Part shown: positions 22,056-31,511 of the stretch, piece after piece
How positions within the stretch are numbered: the stretch's first letter is position 1
How the letters are laid out: every line of letters starts with the position of its first letter
From: Oscillospiraceae bacterium
GTDB lineage: Bacteria > Bacillota > Clostridia > Oscillospirales > Oscillospiraceae
Assembly (NCBI GenBank): GCA_017548065.1
Contig: JAFYNQ010000093.1
Location: forward strand, 1 to 47,010
Length of the DNA: 47,010 bases
Reading direction: 5' to 3'
Notes under the pieces: model-generated
The model's database searches: none
Seen by the model: only the letters and a program-made list of their open reading frames with translations
Told to the model about the DNA's origin: nothing
Position numbers and translations under genes: made by a program

Positions 22056-25000
22056 TTATTTCATATTCTTCAGTTCCCAGGCAGAAAGAATATCTTCCCA
22101 TTTTGCGTAGAAGGCATTCAGCGCTTCTGCGTTTTGGGTGTAAGCCTTCTCATCCAGCAGCTTTACCACATCATAAAGACTGTAGTTCACGCTGTCACCC
22201 AGCAGGATCGTGCCGTCGGCAAGCGCCAGGTAAGGCGCTGCAAAGACGGAGGTTCTGCCACGGACGTCGTTATAGGCTTCACCGGGCTTGAAGACATTTT
22301 CAATCATCACGCCGGTGACGGGTGCGCCGCTTTGCAGCTGGGCAGCGCTGTAGGCTGTCCAAATCAGCTTATCCTGCGCCATCAGCTCCGGGGTGGGAGC
22401 GCCGTCAACGCTCACCGCCACACCGGCCCGGTAAGTATTCGCTGCCAGCTTTTCGTCCATCTGCCAGGCAGAGGTGTAATAGAAGCCGTTCACAGAGGGG
22501 CGAAGCGCAACACCGGTGATTTCCATCTCTATGCGGTGGAAGCTCCAAACCCCATCTTCGTTCAGTGCAACATACTGCTTACCCAGCACATCCGTAACCG
22601 TTTCGTTGGTCAAGGTCGCACCGGTGACGGTTGCTGTTCCGTAGGTCTTATAATCATCGTTGCTGCTGTCAAAGCAGGTGACGCTGCCGCTGCCGGTGAT
22701 GGCAATATTCTTGCCCCCCAGGTCAACGGTGTAGCTGCCGCCCTTCAGTTCCAGGCTGCCGGCTGCGGGACAGAGGCAAACCGCATCACCGTAGTGTGCC
22801 ACAGCGGAAGCGTTGTGGGCATACATGGTCTTATTCATGTTAGCATCCACCAGGGCAGCAGAAGCAATGTACAGCTTTGTCTCACCGTCTGCGCCGCAGG
22901 CCTGGGGCTTGCCGGAAATGGAGTCCAGGAACAGCTTGCCGGTGAAGTGTCCCTCTGCAGTGATCATAGAATCCTTCAGGGCATCACCGGGGTTTGTGCC
23001 TTCAAAGTGGCCGGCATAAATAAAGGCATTGGCTACGCCGGTAAATTCCTTCAGCACGTGCATTCTGCCGGAAGAGGACACGTAAATATCATTGCCTGCG
23101 CTAGAGGCCGTGCCGTTTGTGATCACGCAGTTGCCCAGTGTCAAGCCTGCATTTGCGCTCTCACTACCGGCAATGTGGATATTACCGCCGTATGTGCCGG
23201 AGTTGCCGGTGATCGTGCCGCCCAGCAGTCTGGTAACGCCGTTGTACATATACAGTCCGCCACCGCTGCCGCCCTGACCGCCGGTAATAAGACCGCCGTA
23301 GACATTCACCGTATTTTTGTTGCCGCCGCAAATTGCGCCGCCGCTGCTTGCTTTGCCGCCGTAAATTTCACCGCCGTAAATATCCATAGTGGCGCTGGTT
23401 TCCAGATAGAGCGTGCCGCCCTTTCTGTCGGTGGTGGGATTGCCGGTGGAGTAGAAAGAGCCGTCGTAAATATTGAAAGCTGCGCTGTTTTCCACGTAGG
23501 CAAGGCCGCCGGTGCCGGTACCTGCCGCTGTAATTGTGCCGCAGCCTACGGTGTCCACAATGGTCAGCTTGCTGCCCTTGCGGACATAGAAGGCACGGGC
23601 AGAGGACTTCACCGCATGTCCACGCAGGTCAATGACCACATCCGGGGTGGCTTCATTCAGCACACCGATCCAGAACTGGGAATTCACACCGGGCAGATCT
23701 TTCGGCAGGTAGTAGTGACCGCTTTCCCGAATGGCATCTGCCTGGCTGCCATTGGTAGCAGTGATCGGTGTCCAGGTGACAAACTGATTACAATGCTCGC
23801 ACTGCAATCTGTTATCGGTGAACTCGCCTTCCTCCAGCAGCTCCAGCTCCGCCACCACCATGGCATGGTCACTGAGGCGATGGTCATAGCTATAAGCATT
23901 GTTGATCTTGATGCCGGGGCTGACAATAATATTATCCAGCACACGGTTTACATCCGCATTGGGGTTTCTGCCTAGATTGGGCCATGTGTTCCACTCACCG
24001 AATGCGCCGCAGTTGGCAAGGCTGTAGCCTGCCTCCTCAAAAATCTCGAACTCATCGGGGGTGAACACATTGAAGTCACCGGCAATGACCACATACTTTT
24101 CCCCTTGCGCAGCATTCAAAAGCTCTACCATTTCTTCCTTGCGATTGGTGTTGATATCCTCCTCAAAGGACAGATGGGCATTGATAATGCACACGGTCTT
24201 GCCGCCGATCACGGTGTAGGCCTTGGCATAGCGGCGGCCTACGTTGGAGACCTGGGCCGTGTAGGAGATATTGAGCAAGGGAGACCGGGAGATAATATTC
24301 TTGCCGTCATAGGTGGAGGTGTTGTTGCCGTACATATAGGGGTACATGCCGCCGAACACCTTTTCATTGGCATCCACGGTCTTGTTGCTGTCCAGGTAAG
24401 GCTGCCACTCCTGACCCACCAGGATATCAATATCATGGTTTACCATTTCCTGCTGCCAGGCAGCGGCTCGGGCTTCCACCTTGTCTGCTGCAACGCCCTG
24501 GGTCACACCATCATTCCAAAGACCGAAATTCTGTGTGGCAAAAGTAAAGGTGTTGCCCTCAATACCGCCCTCTCTTACCTCCTTCACGCAGGAGACGGAG
24601 AAGCTGTCCCAGATCAGGTCTGTAATGGTCGTACCCTGGGGATCGGGAACGGTGACCACGTAGAAGCAGGTGGGGTCTTTGCCATTCACGGGAACTGCAG
24701 TATAGGTGCCGTTTTTGCTAAAATACACGTCATCATCCGTAAGGGGACCGTTTTCGTCTGCAGGCAGTACATACACATCCCAATAGGTGGAAACAAAGCT
24801 GAAATTAAAGCTGTCGCCTACCTGGCAAGGGATCAAAGTATGCTTGCGCAGACCGGTGGAGGGGTTCACGGGTGTGCCCTGATTCCAGGCGGCAGCCCAC
24901 AGCAGGTCATTGTCCGGCTTCGTGGTCTTAGTGACCGTCACATCAAAGGATGCAAAGTTTGCATCATCCAAAACCAGATTGGTATTGGTGCGGTTAAAGG

Positions 25001-25349
25001 TGGTCAAGCGGATCTCTGTGGGGACTCTGCCATCCATTTCCCTGACCACAATATCCAAAGGCTTGCCGGTACGAAGCAGGTATTCCTTGCCGAAATCGCC
25101 CTGTGCATCGGCAAAGTGGGCATAGACCGCCCAGTTATCGCTGGGGAATTTCAGGGTGTAAATTTCGCCTTCCTGACAGGGAATCACAGTGTAACGTCTG
25201 ATCTTTACACTTGTATTCAGGGATGCGTAGTAAGTGCCCTGTTGCCAAACGAGATCAGTTACCTGCTCCGCAGAAGCGGTGGGTGTGATTGCCGGTACCA
25301 TGGTCAGCACCAAAGCTACCAACAAAAGCATCGCCAGTAATCTTTTCAT
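22056..25349 (-). CDS. Large secreted EEP-domain and beta-helix protein
   Basis: A 1097-aa exported protein with a signal peptide (residues 1-27, ending SASAEQ-like). Residues about 28-150 and 150-265 are two copies of one beta-rich module (IPCQEGEIYTL / IPCQVGDSFNF, DNWAVYAHFAD / TYWDVYVLPAD). Residues 275-510 are an endonuclease/exonuclease/phosphatase domain with all catalytic stretches: ATQNFG, GQEWQ, NAHLS, AGDFNVF, LDNIIVS and LSDHAMV. A CEHCNQFVTWTPI module follows, then a glycine-rich parallel beta-helix (about 560-760, repeated IYGGEIYGG-type turns) and a C-terminal domain. EEP enzymes cut phosphodiesters in DNA, lipids or sphingomyelin. The start overlaps the previous gene's stop (ATGA) and follows GGAGG. 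Confidence 0.85.
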   Translation of the reverse strand: MKRLLAMLLLVALVLTMVPAITPTASAEQVTDLVWQQGTYYASLNTSVKIRRYTVIPCQEGEIYTLKFPSDNWAVYAHFADAQGDFGKEYLLRTGKPLDIVVREMDGRVPTEIRLTTFNRTNTNLVLDDANFASFDVTVTKTTKPDNDLLWAAAWNQGTPVNPSTGLRKHTLIPCQVGDSFNFSFVSTYWDVYVLPADENGPLTDDDVYFSKNGTYTAVPVNGKDPTCFYVVTVPDPQGTTITDLIWDSFSVSCVKEVREGGIEGNTFTFATQNFGLWNDGVTQGVAADKVEARAAAWQQEMVNHDIDILVGQEWQPYLDSNKTVDANEKVFGGMYPYMYGNNTSTYDGKNIISRSPLLNISYTAQVSNVGRRYAKAYTVIGGKTVCIINAHLSFEEDINTNRKEEMVELLNAAQGEKYVVIAGDFNVFTPDEFEIFEEAGYSLANCGAFGEWNTWPNLGRNPNADVNRVLDNIIVSPGIKINNAYSYDHRLSDHAMVVAELELLEEGEFTDNRLQCEHCNQFVTWTPITATNGSQADAIRESGHYYLPKDLPGVNSQFWIGVLNEATPDVVIDLRGHAVKSSARAFYVRKGSKLTIVDTVGCGTITAAGTGTGGLAYVENSAAFNIYDGSFYSTGNPTTDRKGGTLYLETSATMDIYGGEIYGGKASSGGAICGGNKNTVNVYGGLITGGQGGSGGGLYMYNGVTRLLGGTITGNSGTYGGNIHIAGSESANAGLTLGNCVITNGTASSAGNDIYVSSSGRMHVLKEFTGVANAFIYAGHFEGTNPGDALKDSMITAEGHFTGKLFLDSISGKPQACGADGETKLYIASAALVDANMNKTMYAHNASAVAHYGDAVCLCPAAGSLELKGGSYTVDLGGKNIAITGSGSVTCFDSSNDDYKTYGTATVTGATLTNETVTDVLGKQYVALNEDGVWSFHRIEMEITGVALRPSVNGFYYTSAWQMDEKLAANTYRAGVAVSVDGAPTPELMAQDKLIWTAYSAAQLQSGAPVTGVMIENVFKPGEAYNDVRGRTSVFAAPYLALADGTILLGDSVNYSLYDVVKLLDEKAYTQNAEALNAFYAKWEDILSAWELKNMK

Positions 25350-26722
25350 AGTGTTTCCTCCTTATATTTCAGGAATCGGCTTTGAGGGATTTTTCCCTCC
25401 AGCCAGCCGTTTCTTATGCACAGGTTCATAAATGCCGAAATTGTAAAGCATTGCGCCGCCGTGCCACGGGGCTCCTTCTCCCGGAATGCCACATACTCCA
25501 GGAAGCTGCCGGTCTGGTAATCCTCCAGGCTGCCCTGGGCATTGGCATTCAGCTTTTTCGGGATCACAATGGCATTGGCCAGCTGCCGGGCATCTGCCTC
25601 CAGGCAGCTTTCCGCTGTGACCTTTTCCTTTGCCATATAATAGAAGGTAGAGGCAAAGGGCCATGCCGCCCGGTTATGATAAATACCGGGATTTTCTTCA
25701 TAGAAGGGATAGAAAAGGCTGACACCGGCATCGGAAAACTGCAGTGTTTCCTCTGCCAAAGCCTTTCTTGCATCCTCGCCGGTAACCACCTCCGCCAGGA
25801 TGCAGTAAGCCGCACCCAGCGCCTCGCATCGGTTTTCCAGCCTGCCATCCGGGTACTTAAAGTAGGCAAATGTGCCGTCGGGATGGCGCAGCTTGTCCCG
25901 AATTGCCTTCCGCAGGGCATTGGCACGGATTCTCCAGGCAGCCGCTTCCTGCGGCTTTTCCAAAATTTCAGCAGCATGCGCCATTACGTCCATGCCCCGG
26001 ACATACAAAGCATTCACCGAGGGCGTTTTGATCTGTACCGCCCGATTTCGCTCTTCTTGTTTGGAAAGTCCCTGCAGGGCAAAGGGGTAGCCGTTCCAAC
26101 CTACGTCAATAAAAGAAGCCTGACCGAAATACAAGCCGTCACTTTCATCGTAGAAGGGCTTATAGAAATAATCAAAGAAAATCGTACCCATGCCATAGAG
26201 CCATGCCCAATCCATCCGGTCGCCGGACAGATCAAACAAATCACCGGCTGTCCAAAGCCAGCCCACATCCTGCCCCGTCCGGTTCAGCGCCGGGGACATG
26301 TGGTAGCGGTTGCAAAACTCCCGACTATCCGGCTGCCATACGTTCATATGCAGGGCAATAGCGCGGTCACAATTTTCCAGTTCCCAGCCCTCCGGGCATT
26401 GAAAGCCGATATTCAGCCGGGCCAGCACATAGCTACGGATTTGATTTTTCATGATCTCTGGGTAGAGCCGGTTAAAGGCCAGCAAGCCACAGGCCACTGT
26501 GTCCTGCCCAAAGAGCATATCATACCAACCCCCTCTGCCACCGGCGGTGAAATATTCACCGCCGTAGGGGCAAGGCTTTATATTGGCTTCCGCTTCAAAA
26601 ACCGCCAACTCCCATGCCTTTTGCAGTCCCGAAGGCAGTTCCTTCCGCAACCGCAACGACTGTCTTTTGGAAAATTCCGGCAACGGGCGAAAGCTATGTA
26701 GTTTTTCAAAAAGCTTTTCCAT
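25346..26722 (-). CDS. (alpha/alpha)6-barrel glycoside hydrolase
   Basis: A 458-aa cytosolic protein that resembles trehalase/GH63-type (alpha/alpha)6-barrel glycosidases: GGRGGWYDMLFGQDT at about residues 62-76, RTGQDVGWLWTAGDLFDL, PSVNALYVRGMDVMA and YHNRAAWPFASTFYYMA are typical inner-helix segments with aromatic and acidic residues. I cannot assign the CAZy family. It lacks a signal peptide. It starts 9 bases after the GH3 gene and its stop overlaps the start of the secreted EEP gene, so the three are one operon. It probably acts on an oligosaccharide taken into the cell. Confidence 0.82.
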   Translation of the reverse strand: MEKLFEKLHSFRPLPEFSKRQSLRLRKELPSGLQKAWELAVFEAEANIKPCPYGGEYFTAGGRGGWYDMLFGQDTVACGLLAFNRLYPEIMKNQIRSYVLARLNIGFQCPEGWELENCDRAIALHMNVWQPDSREFCNRYHMSPALNRTGQDVGWLWTAGDLFDLSGDRMDWAWLYGMGTIFFDYFYKPFYDESDGLYFGQASFIDVGWNGYPFALQGLSKQEERNRAVQIKTPSVNALYVRGMDVMAHAAEILEKPQEAAAWRIRANALRKAIRDKLRHPDGTFAYFKYPDGRLENRCEALGAAYCILAEVVTGEDARKALAEETLQFSDAGVSLFYPFYEENPGIYHNRAAWPFASTFYYMAKEKVTAESCLEADARQLANAIVIPKKLNANAQGSLEDYQTGSFLEYVAFREKEPRGTAAQCFTISAFMNLCIRNGWLEGKIPQSRFLKYKEETL

Positions 26723-26731
26723 ATTCTCACC

Positions 26732-29089
26732 TCAGTCCAGCTTGGACATCATATTCAGAATGCGGCGGACAGACAGCAGCGCTGCGCCTTCGTCCAGCCT
26801 TCCGGTTTCCATGAGCATCACCGGGTCGCTAGTGGTGGGGTCAGCGGTGTATGCGCCATCACCGCTTTCCGGCATTTTCACGTCGCCGCCGGCATGCAGC
26901 TCCTCTTCCAGCTTGGGAACTGTCCACCAGTCAGTCATAACAACACCGTCAAAGCCCCACTCTGAGCGCAGCACACCGTTGATAGACTCCCAGTTGGCGC
27001 TGCTATGGACACCGTTTACCGGGTTATATGCCGTCATCAGCGCCCAGGGCTTGCCCTTTTTGATCACGATCTCAAAGCTGCGCAGATAAATTTCGCGCAG
27101 CGCTCTCTGGGACACACGGCTGTCGCAGACACGTCTGCCGTTTTCACGGTTGTTGCAGCAATAGTGCTTCACTGTGGCAACAATGTTCTGACTTTGAACG
27201 CCCATGACCACATTTGCGCCAAAAAGGCCGGAGGTCAGGGGGTCTTCGGAATAATACTCAAAGTTTCTGCCGCCCATGGGGTTTCTGTGGATATTCACAC
27301 CGGGGGCAAGCCAGATGCCCATGTTGTTTTCCTTTGTTTCCTTGCCCAGGGCTTCGCCCAGCTTTTTGGCAAGCTTCAGATTCCAGGTCTGGGCAACAAC
27401 AGTTTCACAGGGGAAGAACGTTGTCAGCACACCTCTGTCCGGACGGGCACGGACACCCATAGGGCCATCTGTGGTAGGCACAAGCGGCAGCTTTTTCTTG
27501 TCCTTTGAACCGTAACGAACCGGCACACCGATGCCGCCGGTAAGGGAAACATTCTGCATGGGGTGACCGTAAAGAAGCTGCGCAATGTCTTTTCTGTTGA
27601 GCGTAGCAATAAATTCCTCCAGGCGGTCTTTTGCCAAAGCCTCTGCCAAAGAGAATTCCGTTTCCGGCTTTTCTGCCTTCACACGGCTTCTGCGGATGGG
27701 GTGCGGAAGCTGGGGCGGCTGAGGCAAGTTTTCATAGCTGCCATCGGCGCACAATCTGCGGGGCAGCGCCTTGGGCGCCATGTAGGGATGGCACTTTTTG
27801 CAGATGATATTTTCTGCCAGGGTAAACTCCAGCACCTTTTCCGTGTCACGTACATTGGCGCCAAGAGATACAATGTAGCTGCCCTTTTCCAAGATAAATG
27901 CGCTTTCCTGAATCTTGCCCAAATCGTCAAAAGAGCCGAACTCCCGGATGTCAAAGGACAGAGAAAGCTTCTGCGCCTCACCGGGCTTCAGTTCCCTGGT
28001 CTTGGCAAATGCGGTCAGCACTTTTGCCGCCTTGCCCAGAACGCCCTGGGGAGCAGTGAGATATGCCTGCGCCACTTCCTTGCCGGGGAAATTGCCGGTG
28101 TTGGTAACGGTGACCGCAAGCTTTACGGTGTTCTTTTCCAAAGACGCCTCTGTATTCAGAGAAAAGGTTGTATAGCCCAGACCGAAGCCGAAGGGGTATG
28201 CCACCTTTTCCGGTGCAAAGGTTTCAAAATAGCGATAGCCTACAAAGATATCCTCTTCATAGTTTACATAATCTTTTTCCTTGTGGAAGTCCTTTGTGCT
28301 GGGGTAGTCCTCCAGGGACTTGGCAAGGGTATGCTGCAGGTGGCCGGAGGGGTAAGTCTTGCCCAGCAGAATATCTGTGGTCGCCTCACCGGCAATGCCG
28401 CCGCCATACATGGGGTACAGTACAGCATTTGCCTTTTCATACTCGCCGGTGGACACCGGGCCGCAGGAATTGATGATAATAATTACCTTCTCAAAATCCC
28501 GGTACAGACGGTCAAGCAGCTCCTGCTCCTCGTCCCACAGATAAAAATCGCCCTTTTCGCCATTGCGGTCGCCGCTGTCGTCGCCTTCCGAAGAGAAACG
28601 GGACAAGCAGAAAATCGCCGTGCCACCGAAGGCCTTTGCCTTTGCGTACAACTCCTCCGGCAGTACCGGCAGGGGCATGTGGAAATTTCTTCTCCACACC
28701 ACCGGTCCTGCGGTCTGGGTTTCAAAATCCGCGCGCTGGATGGCTTCCGTTTGGTTTACGTAAAATTCCACTGTATCCGAAAAAAACTGAAGCTCTCCCT
28801 TGTCTGCGGCTGCCTGCAGACCTTGCGCCAGTGTGATCTCCCGATCCGGGAACACCTCTGCGCTACCGCCGCCGCCAAAAAGAAACTCACCGGCACCGAT
28901 GCCAAAGAGGCACACGCGGCTGCCTTTTTTCAGGGGCAGCGTGCCGTCATTTTTCAGCAGCACCGTGCCTTCTGTGGCTGCCTGCTTTGCCAGCGTCCAA
29001 TGGGCTTTGGAGCAAGTCACAAAACTACGGTTTTTCCCCAAAGGTCGCACCGGCTGATAGAAAAATCTTGCAAAACGTGACAATTCCAT
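26732..29089 (-). CDS. GH3 beta-glycosidase with reversed domain order
   Basis: A 785-aa family 3 glycoside hydrolase, cytosolic (no signal peptide). The usual GH3 order is reversed: residues 30-290 are the C-terminal-type domain (TVLLKNDGTLPLKKG, YPSGHLQHTLAKS), 305-410 the fibronectin-like domain (FGLGYTTFSL, GKEVAQAYL), and 520-745 the TIM-barrel domain (TTDGPMGVRA, GRNFEYYSEDP, VKHYCCNN) with the nucleophile D720 in VVMTDWW near the end. The same inverted order is known in beta-glucosidases of Ruminococcus albus and Butyrivibrio. It releases terminal beta-linked sugars by a retaining mechanism. It is first in the operon, divergent from an AraC regulator. Confidence 0.93.
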   Translation of the reverse strand: MELSRFARFFYQPVRPLGKNRSFVTCSKAHWTLAKQAATEGTVLLKNDGTLPLKKGSRVCLFGIGAGEFLFGGGGSAEVFPDREITLAQGLQAAADKGELQFFSDTVEFYVNQTEAIQRADFETQTAGPVVWRRNFHMPLPVLPEELYAKAKAFGGTAIFCLSRFSSEGDDSGDRNGEKGDFYLWDEEQELLDRLYRDFEKVIIIINSCGPVSTGEYEKANAVLYPMYGGGIAGEATTDILLGKTYPSGHLQHTLAKSLEDYPSTKDFHKEKDYVNYEEDIFVGYRYFETFAPEKVAYPFGFGLGYTTFSLNTEASLEKNTVKLAVTVTNTGNFPGKEVAQAYLTAPQGVLGKAAKVLTAFAKTRELKPGEAQKLSLSFDIREFGSFDDLGKIQESAFILEKGSYIVSLGANVRDTEKVLEFTLAENIICKKCHPYMAPKALPRRLCADGSYENLPQPPQLPHPIRRSRVKAEKPETEFSLAEALAKDRLEEFIATLNRKDIAQLLYGHPMQNVSLTGGIGVPVRYGSKDKKKLPLVPTTDGPMGVRARPDRGVLTTFFPCETVVAQTWNLKLAKKLGEALGKETKENNMGIWLAPGVNIHRNPMGGRNFEYYSEDPLTSGLFGANVVMGVQSQNIVATVKHYCCNNRENGRRVCDSRVSQRALREIYLRSFEIVIKKGKPWALMTAYNPVNGVHSSANWESINGVLRSEWGFDGVVMTDWWTVPKLEEELHAGGDVKMPESGDGAYTADPTTSDPVMLMETGRLDEGAALLSVRRILNMMSKLD

Positions 29090-29120
29090 GGAATCCCCCC
29101 ATATAAATGTACATATTTTA

Positions 29121-29138
29121 TAACTTGATTATAAGTTA
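29121..29138. promoter_or_regulatory. Candidate AraC operator between divergent genes
   Basis: TAACTT and AAGTTA form a perfect inverted repeat around GATTAT. It covers the -35 of the araC-type gene promoter and lies about 32 bases before the GH3 start codon. A regulator bound here could control both directions. Confidence 0.45.
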
Positions 29139-29152
29139 ATTTGTGTTATAAT
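29125..29152 (+). promoter_or_regulatory. Promoter of the AraC-type regulator gene
   Basis: -35 TTGATT (29125-29130), 16-base spacer and perfect -10 TATAAT (29147-29152). Confidence 0.75.
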
Positions 29153-29202
29153 GCTAGATAATATATGCTGTTTCCTGGTAAATTTGTGCAGAGGTGATTT
29201 CT

Positions 29203-29976
29203 ATGATTCCTTTTTATGAACAAAAGCGACCTATTACGGTCTACTATCAGCAGCGCCTGGATTTCCCCATGCATCTGCATGATGCCATCGAGATCGTTTA
29301 TGCCCTGGAGGGCAGCTCTACTGTGGTCTGCGATGGTCGCCGTTATTCCCTTGCCCCCGGCGACTTATTCTTTGCCTTCCCCAACCAGGTACACGGTTAT
29401 GAGAACACCCAAAACTTTGATGGGTTTGTTATTATCATCACAACGAAAACCCTGGACATCTTCCGCTCTGTATTGGAGCAGCAAAGACCGGCACGCCCAG
29501 TGATCCACCCCACCGAAAAAGCAGCGGAGTCACTGCTGCAGTTACTGAAAATGATGCATACAGACCGACACAGTGCCTCTATGCCTTTGATGCAAGGCTA
29601 CGGTCAGGTGCTGCTTGCCAAGCTTCTGCCCATGGTTGAGCCGGTGTCCGGCATGCCTCAGGTCAGCTCACTGCAAAATATTTTGCATTACATCAACACC
29701 CATTACACAGAACCCCTTACCCGAAAAGAAATTGCTTTGGCGCTGGGCTACAGTGAAAGTCACATTTCTCACACCATCACTGCCACCATGGGTACAAATC
29801 TGATGGGCTATATTACGTTGCTGCGGCTGGAAGACGCAAGGCGGTTACTGAAGGAAACATCCCTTCCCATCGGGCAAATTGCCATGTCCCTGGGTTTCCC
29901 CTCCATCCGAAGCTTCAATCGCTTTTTTCAAAAAGAAATGCAAATGACCCCAACCCAGTGGAGAACTGAGAGCTGA
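29203..29976 (+). CDS. AraC-family transcriptional regulator
   Basis: A 257-aa regulator with an N-terminal cupin-type sensor (HLHDAIEIVYALEG near residues 25-40, YSLAPGDLFFAFPNQVHGY) and a C-terminal pair of helix-turn-helix motifs: TRKEIALALGYSESHISHTI and the recognition segment IGQIAMSLGFPSIRSFNRFF, the standard AraC signature. The ATG at 29203 is chosen over the GTG at 29194 because AGAGGT sits 7 bases before it. Divergent placement from the GH3/glycosidase/EEP operon indicates that it senses a sugar and activates that operon (inference from position). Confidence 0.93.
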   Translation: MIPFYEQKRPITVYYQQRLDFPMHLHDAIEIVYALEGSSTVVCDGRRYSLAPGDLFFAFPNQVHGYENTQNFDGFVIIITTKTLDIFRSVLEQQRPARPVIHPTEKAAESLLQLLKMMHTDRHSASMPLMQGYGQVLLAKLLPMVEPVSGMPQVSSLQNILHYINTHYTEPLTRKEIALALGYSESHISHTITATMGTNLMGYITLLRLEDARRLLKETSLPIGQIAMSLGFPSIRSFNRFFQKEMQMTPTQWRTES

Positions 29977-30025
29977 GAGTTGTGATTTAAATATAATTCC
30001 GCAATCTGTTGTTCGCAGATAAAAT

Positions 30026-30065
30026 AAGAGCATCGCTCAAGGCAGAAGCGATGCTCTTGTTGTTT
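30026..30065. terminator. Bidirectional terminator between araC-type gene and glgA
   Basis: AAGAGCATCGC (30026-30036) pairs with GCGATGCTCTT (30048-30058), followed by GTTGTTTTT on the plus strand, with AAAATAAG before it supplying T's on the minus strand. It ends both convergent units. Confidence 0.92.
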
Positions 30066-31511
30066 TTATTGGGTCAACATTTTTTGGAAAAGCTGCATAT
30101 ATTTTTGGGCAGGTTTGTCCCAGCTGAAGTCCTGCTCCATGCAGCGCTTCTGCAGACGGCAGAAGCCGTCCCGGTCACCTGCGTACAGATCAATGCAGCG
30201 GCACAAAGCGCCGTAGAAATCGTCGGCATTGTAGCTTTCAAAGGTGAAGCCCAATCCGCCCTCGCCCTTTTCATCACAGCCGGGAACAGTGTCCTTCAGG
30301 CCACCGGTGGCATGGACAACGGGGACAGTGCCATAGCGCATGGCATTCATTTGGCTCAGGCCGCAAGGCTCACTCTTGGAGGGCATCATATAGATATCGC
30401 CGCCGGCATAGATCCGGGCAGCCAGTCCCAGGTCAAAGCTGATCTTTGCCGCCACACGCTGGGGGAATTCTGCTGCCAGGTCGGCAAAGAATTTCTCAAA
30501 CTGCTTCTCGCCGGTACCCAAAATCAGAATTTGGCAGTCACGCTGCTCCAGCAGCCGTCTTGCAATGTAGCACAGAAGATCCAATCCCTTGTGACCTGCC
30601 AGGCGGGTCACCATGACAAGCAACGGGGTATCTGCCTTTTGGGGCAAGCCCACCTCCTGCTGCAGCGCTGCCTTGCAGGCGGCTTTGCCTTCACGGAAGC
30701 TTTCTGCATTGTAGTGGGCAGGAATTGCAGCGTCGGTTTCGGGGTTGAAGGTGTTCACGTCAATGCCGTTGGTAATACCCGTCAGCTTCCAGGCGGCATC
30801 TGCCAGCACCTTTTCCATGCCGTGGGCATAGTAGGCATACATCAGCTGTCTGGAATAGGTCTCGGACACGGTGGTCACCAGGTGGGCCGTCTCCACAGCT
30901 GCCTTCATCACATTCACAGCGCCGTCCTTTTCCAGGCAGGGACGGTACTCCCAGGGCAGCGCCAGCACATCGTCAAAGAAATAGCTGTCCGCCCAGCCCT
31001 GGTACTCCACGTTGTGGATGGTGAACATGCACTTGGTACCGGGGAAATTGGGATAGTACTCTGCTGCCAGGTAGGTCGGCACCAGGGCGGTCTGCCAATC
31101 GTTACACTGGATCACATGGGGAATGAAACCAATGGTGATCAAGCTGTCCAGGCATGCCTTGGAGAAGAAAGCAAACCGCTCGCCGTCATCCAGTGCGCCG
31201 TAAATAGCGCCGGCACGGTCGCCGAAATAATAGAGATTGTCAATGAAATAGACCTGCACACCGTCTCTGGGGTTTTTCAGCCGCAGAATACCGCAGTACT
31301 GCCGCCGCCAGCCCAGCTTCACGGTGATATTGGTGACAAATTCCACGGCATACCGGGAATCCTCACGGATCTTCTTATAGTAAGGCAGCATCAGCACCAC
31401 CTCGTTGCCGGGGATTCGGGACAGCGCAGAGGGCAGCGCCTCCATCACATCGCCCAAACCGCCGGATTTCACATAAGGTGCGCCCTCGGATGCCAATATG
31501 GCGATCCTCAT
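30066..31511 (-). CDS. glgA: Glycogen synthase (ADP-glucose)
   Basis: A 481-aa GT5 glycosyltransferase that adds glucose from ADP-glucose to growing alpha-1,4-glucan. The N-terminal ADP-glucose site reads YVKSGGLGDV near residues 13-22 (the family consensus is KTGGLGDV; serine replaces threonine). The C-terminal donor site includes MVTRLAGHKGLDLL, MMPSKSEPCGLSQMNAMRYG and the TGGLKDTV loop. The start overlaps the glgD stop (ATGA), so the genes are coupled. It is the last gene of glgC-glgD-glgA. No glgB or glgP is visible here. Confidence 0.96.
   Translation of the reverse strand: MRIAILASEGAPYVKSGGLGDVMEALPSALSRIPGNEVVLMLPYYKKIREDSRYAVEFVTNITVKLGWRRQYCGILRLKNPRDGVQVYFIDNLYYFGDRAGAIYGALDDGERFAFFSKACLDSLITIGFIPHVIQCNDWQTALVPTYLAAEYYPNFPGTKCMFTIHNVEYQGWADSYFFDDVLALPWEYRPCLEKDGAVNVMKAAVETAHLVTTVSETYSRQLMYAYYAHGMEKVLADAAWKLTGITNGIDVNTFNPETDAAIPAHYNAESFREGKAACKAALQQEVGLPQKADTPLLVMVTRLAGHKGLDLLCYIARRLLEQRDCQILILGTGEKQFEKFFADLAAEFPQRVAAKISFDLGLAARIYAGGDIYMMPSKSEPCGLSQMNAMRYGTVPVVHATGGLKDTVPGCDEKGEGGLGFTFESYNADDFYGALCRCIDLYAGDRDGFCRLQKRCMEQDFSWDKPAQKYMQLFQKMLTQ

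Noticed and set aside
22134-25340. Long open frames on the plus strand under the EEP gene
   Set aside because: Antisense shadows of a gene with complete catalytic motifs and a strong ribosome site.
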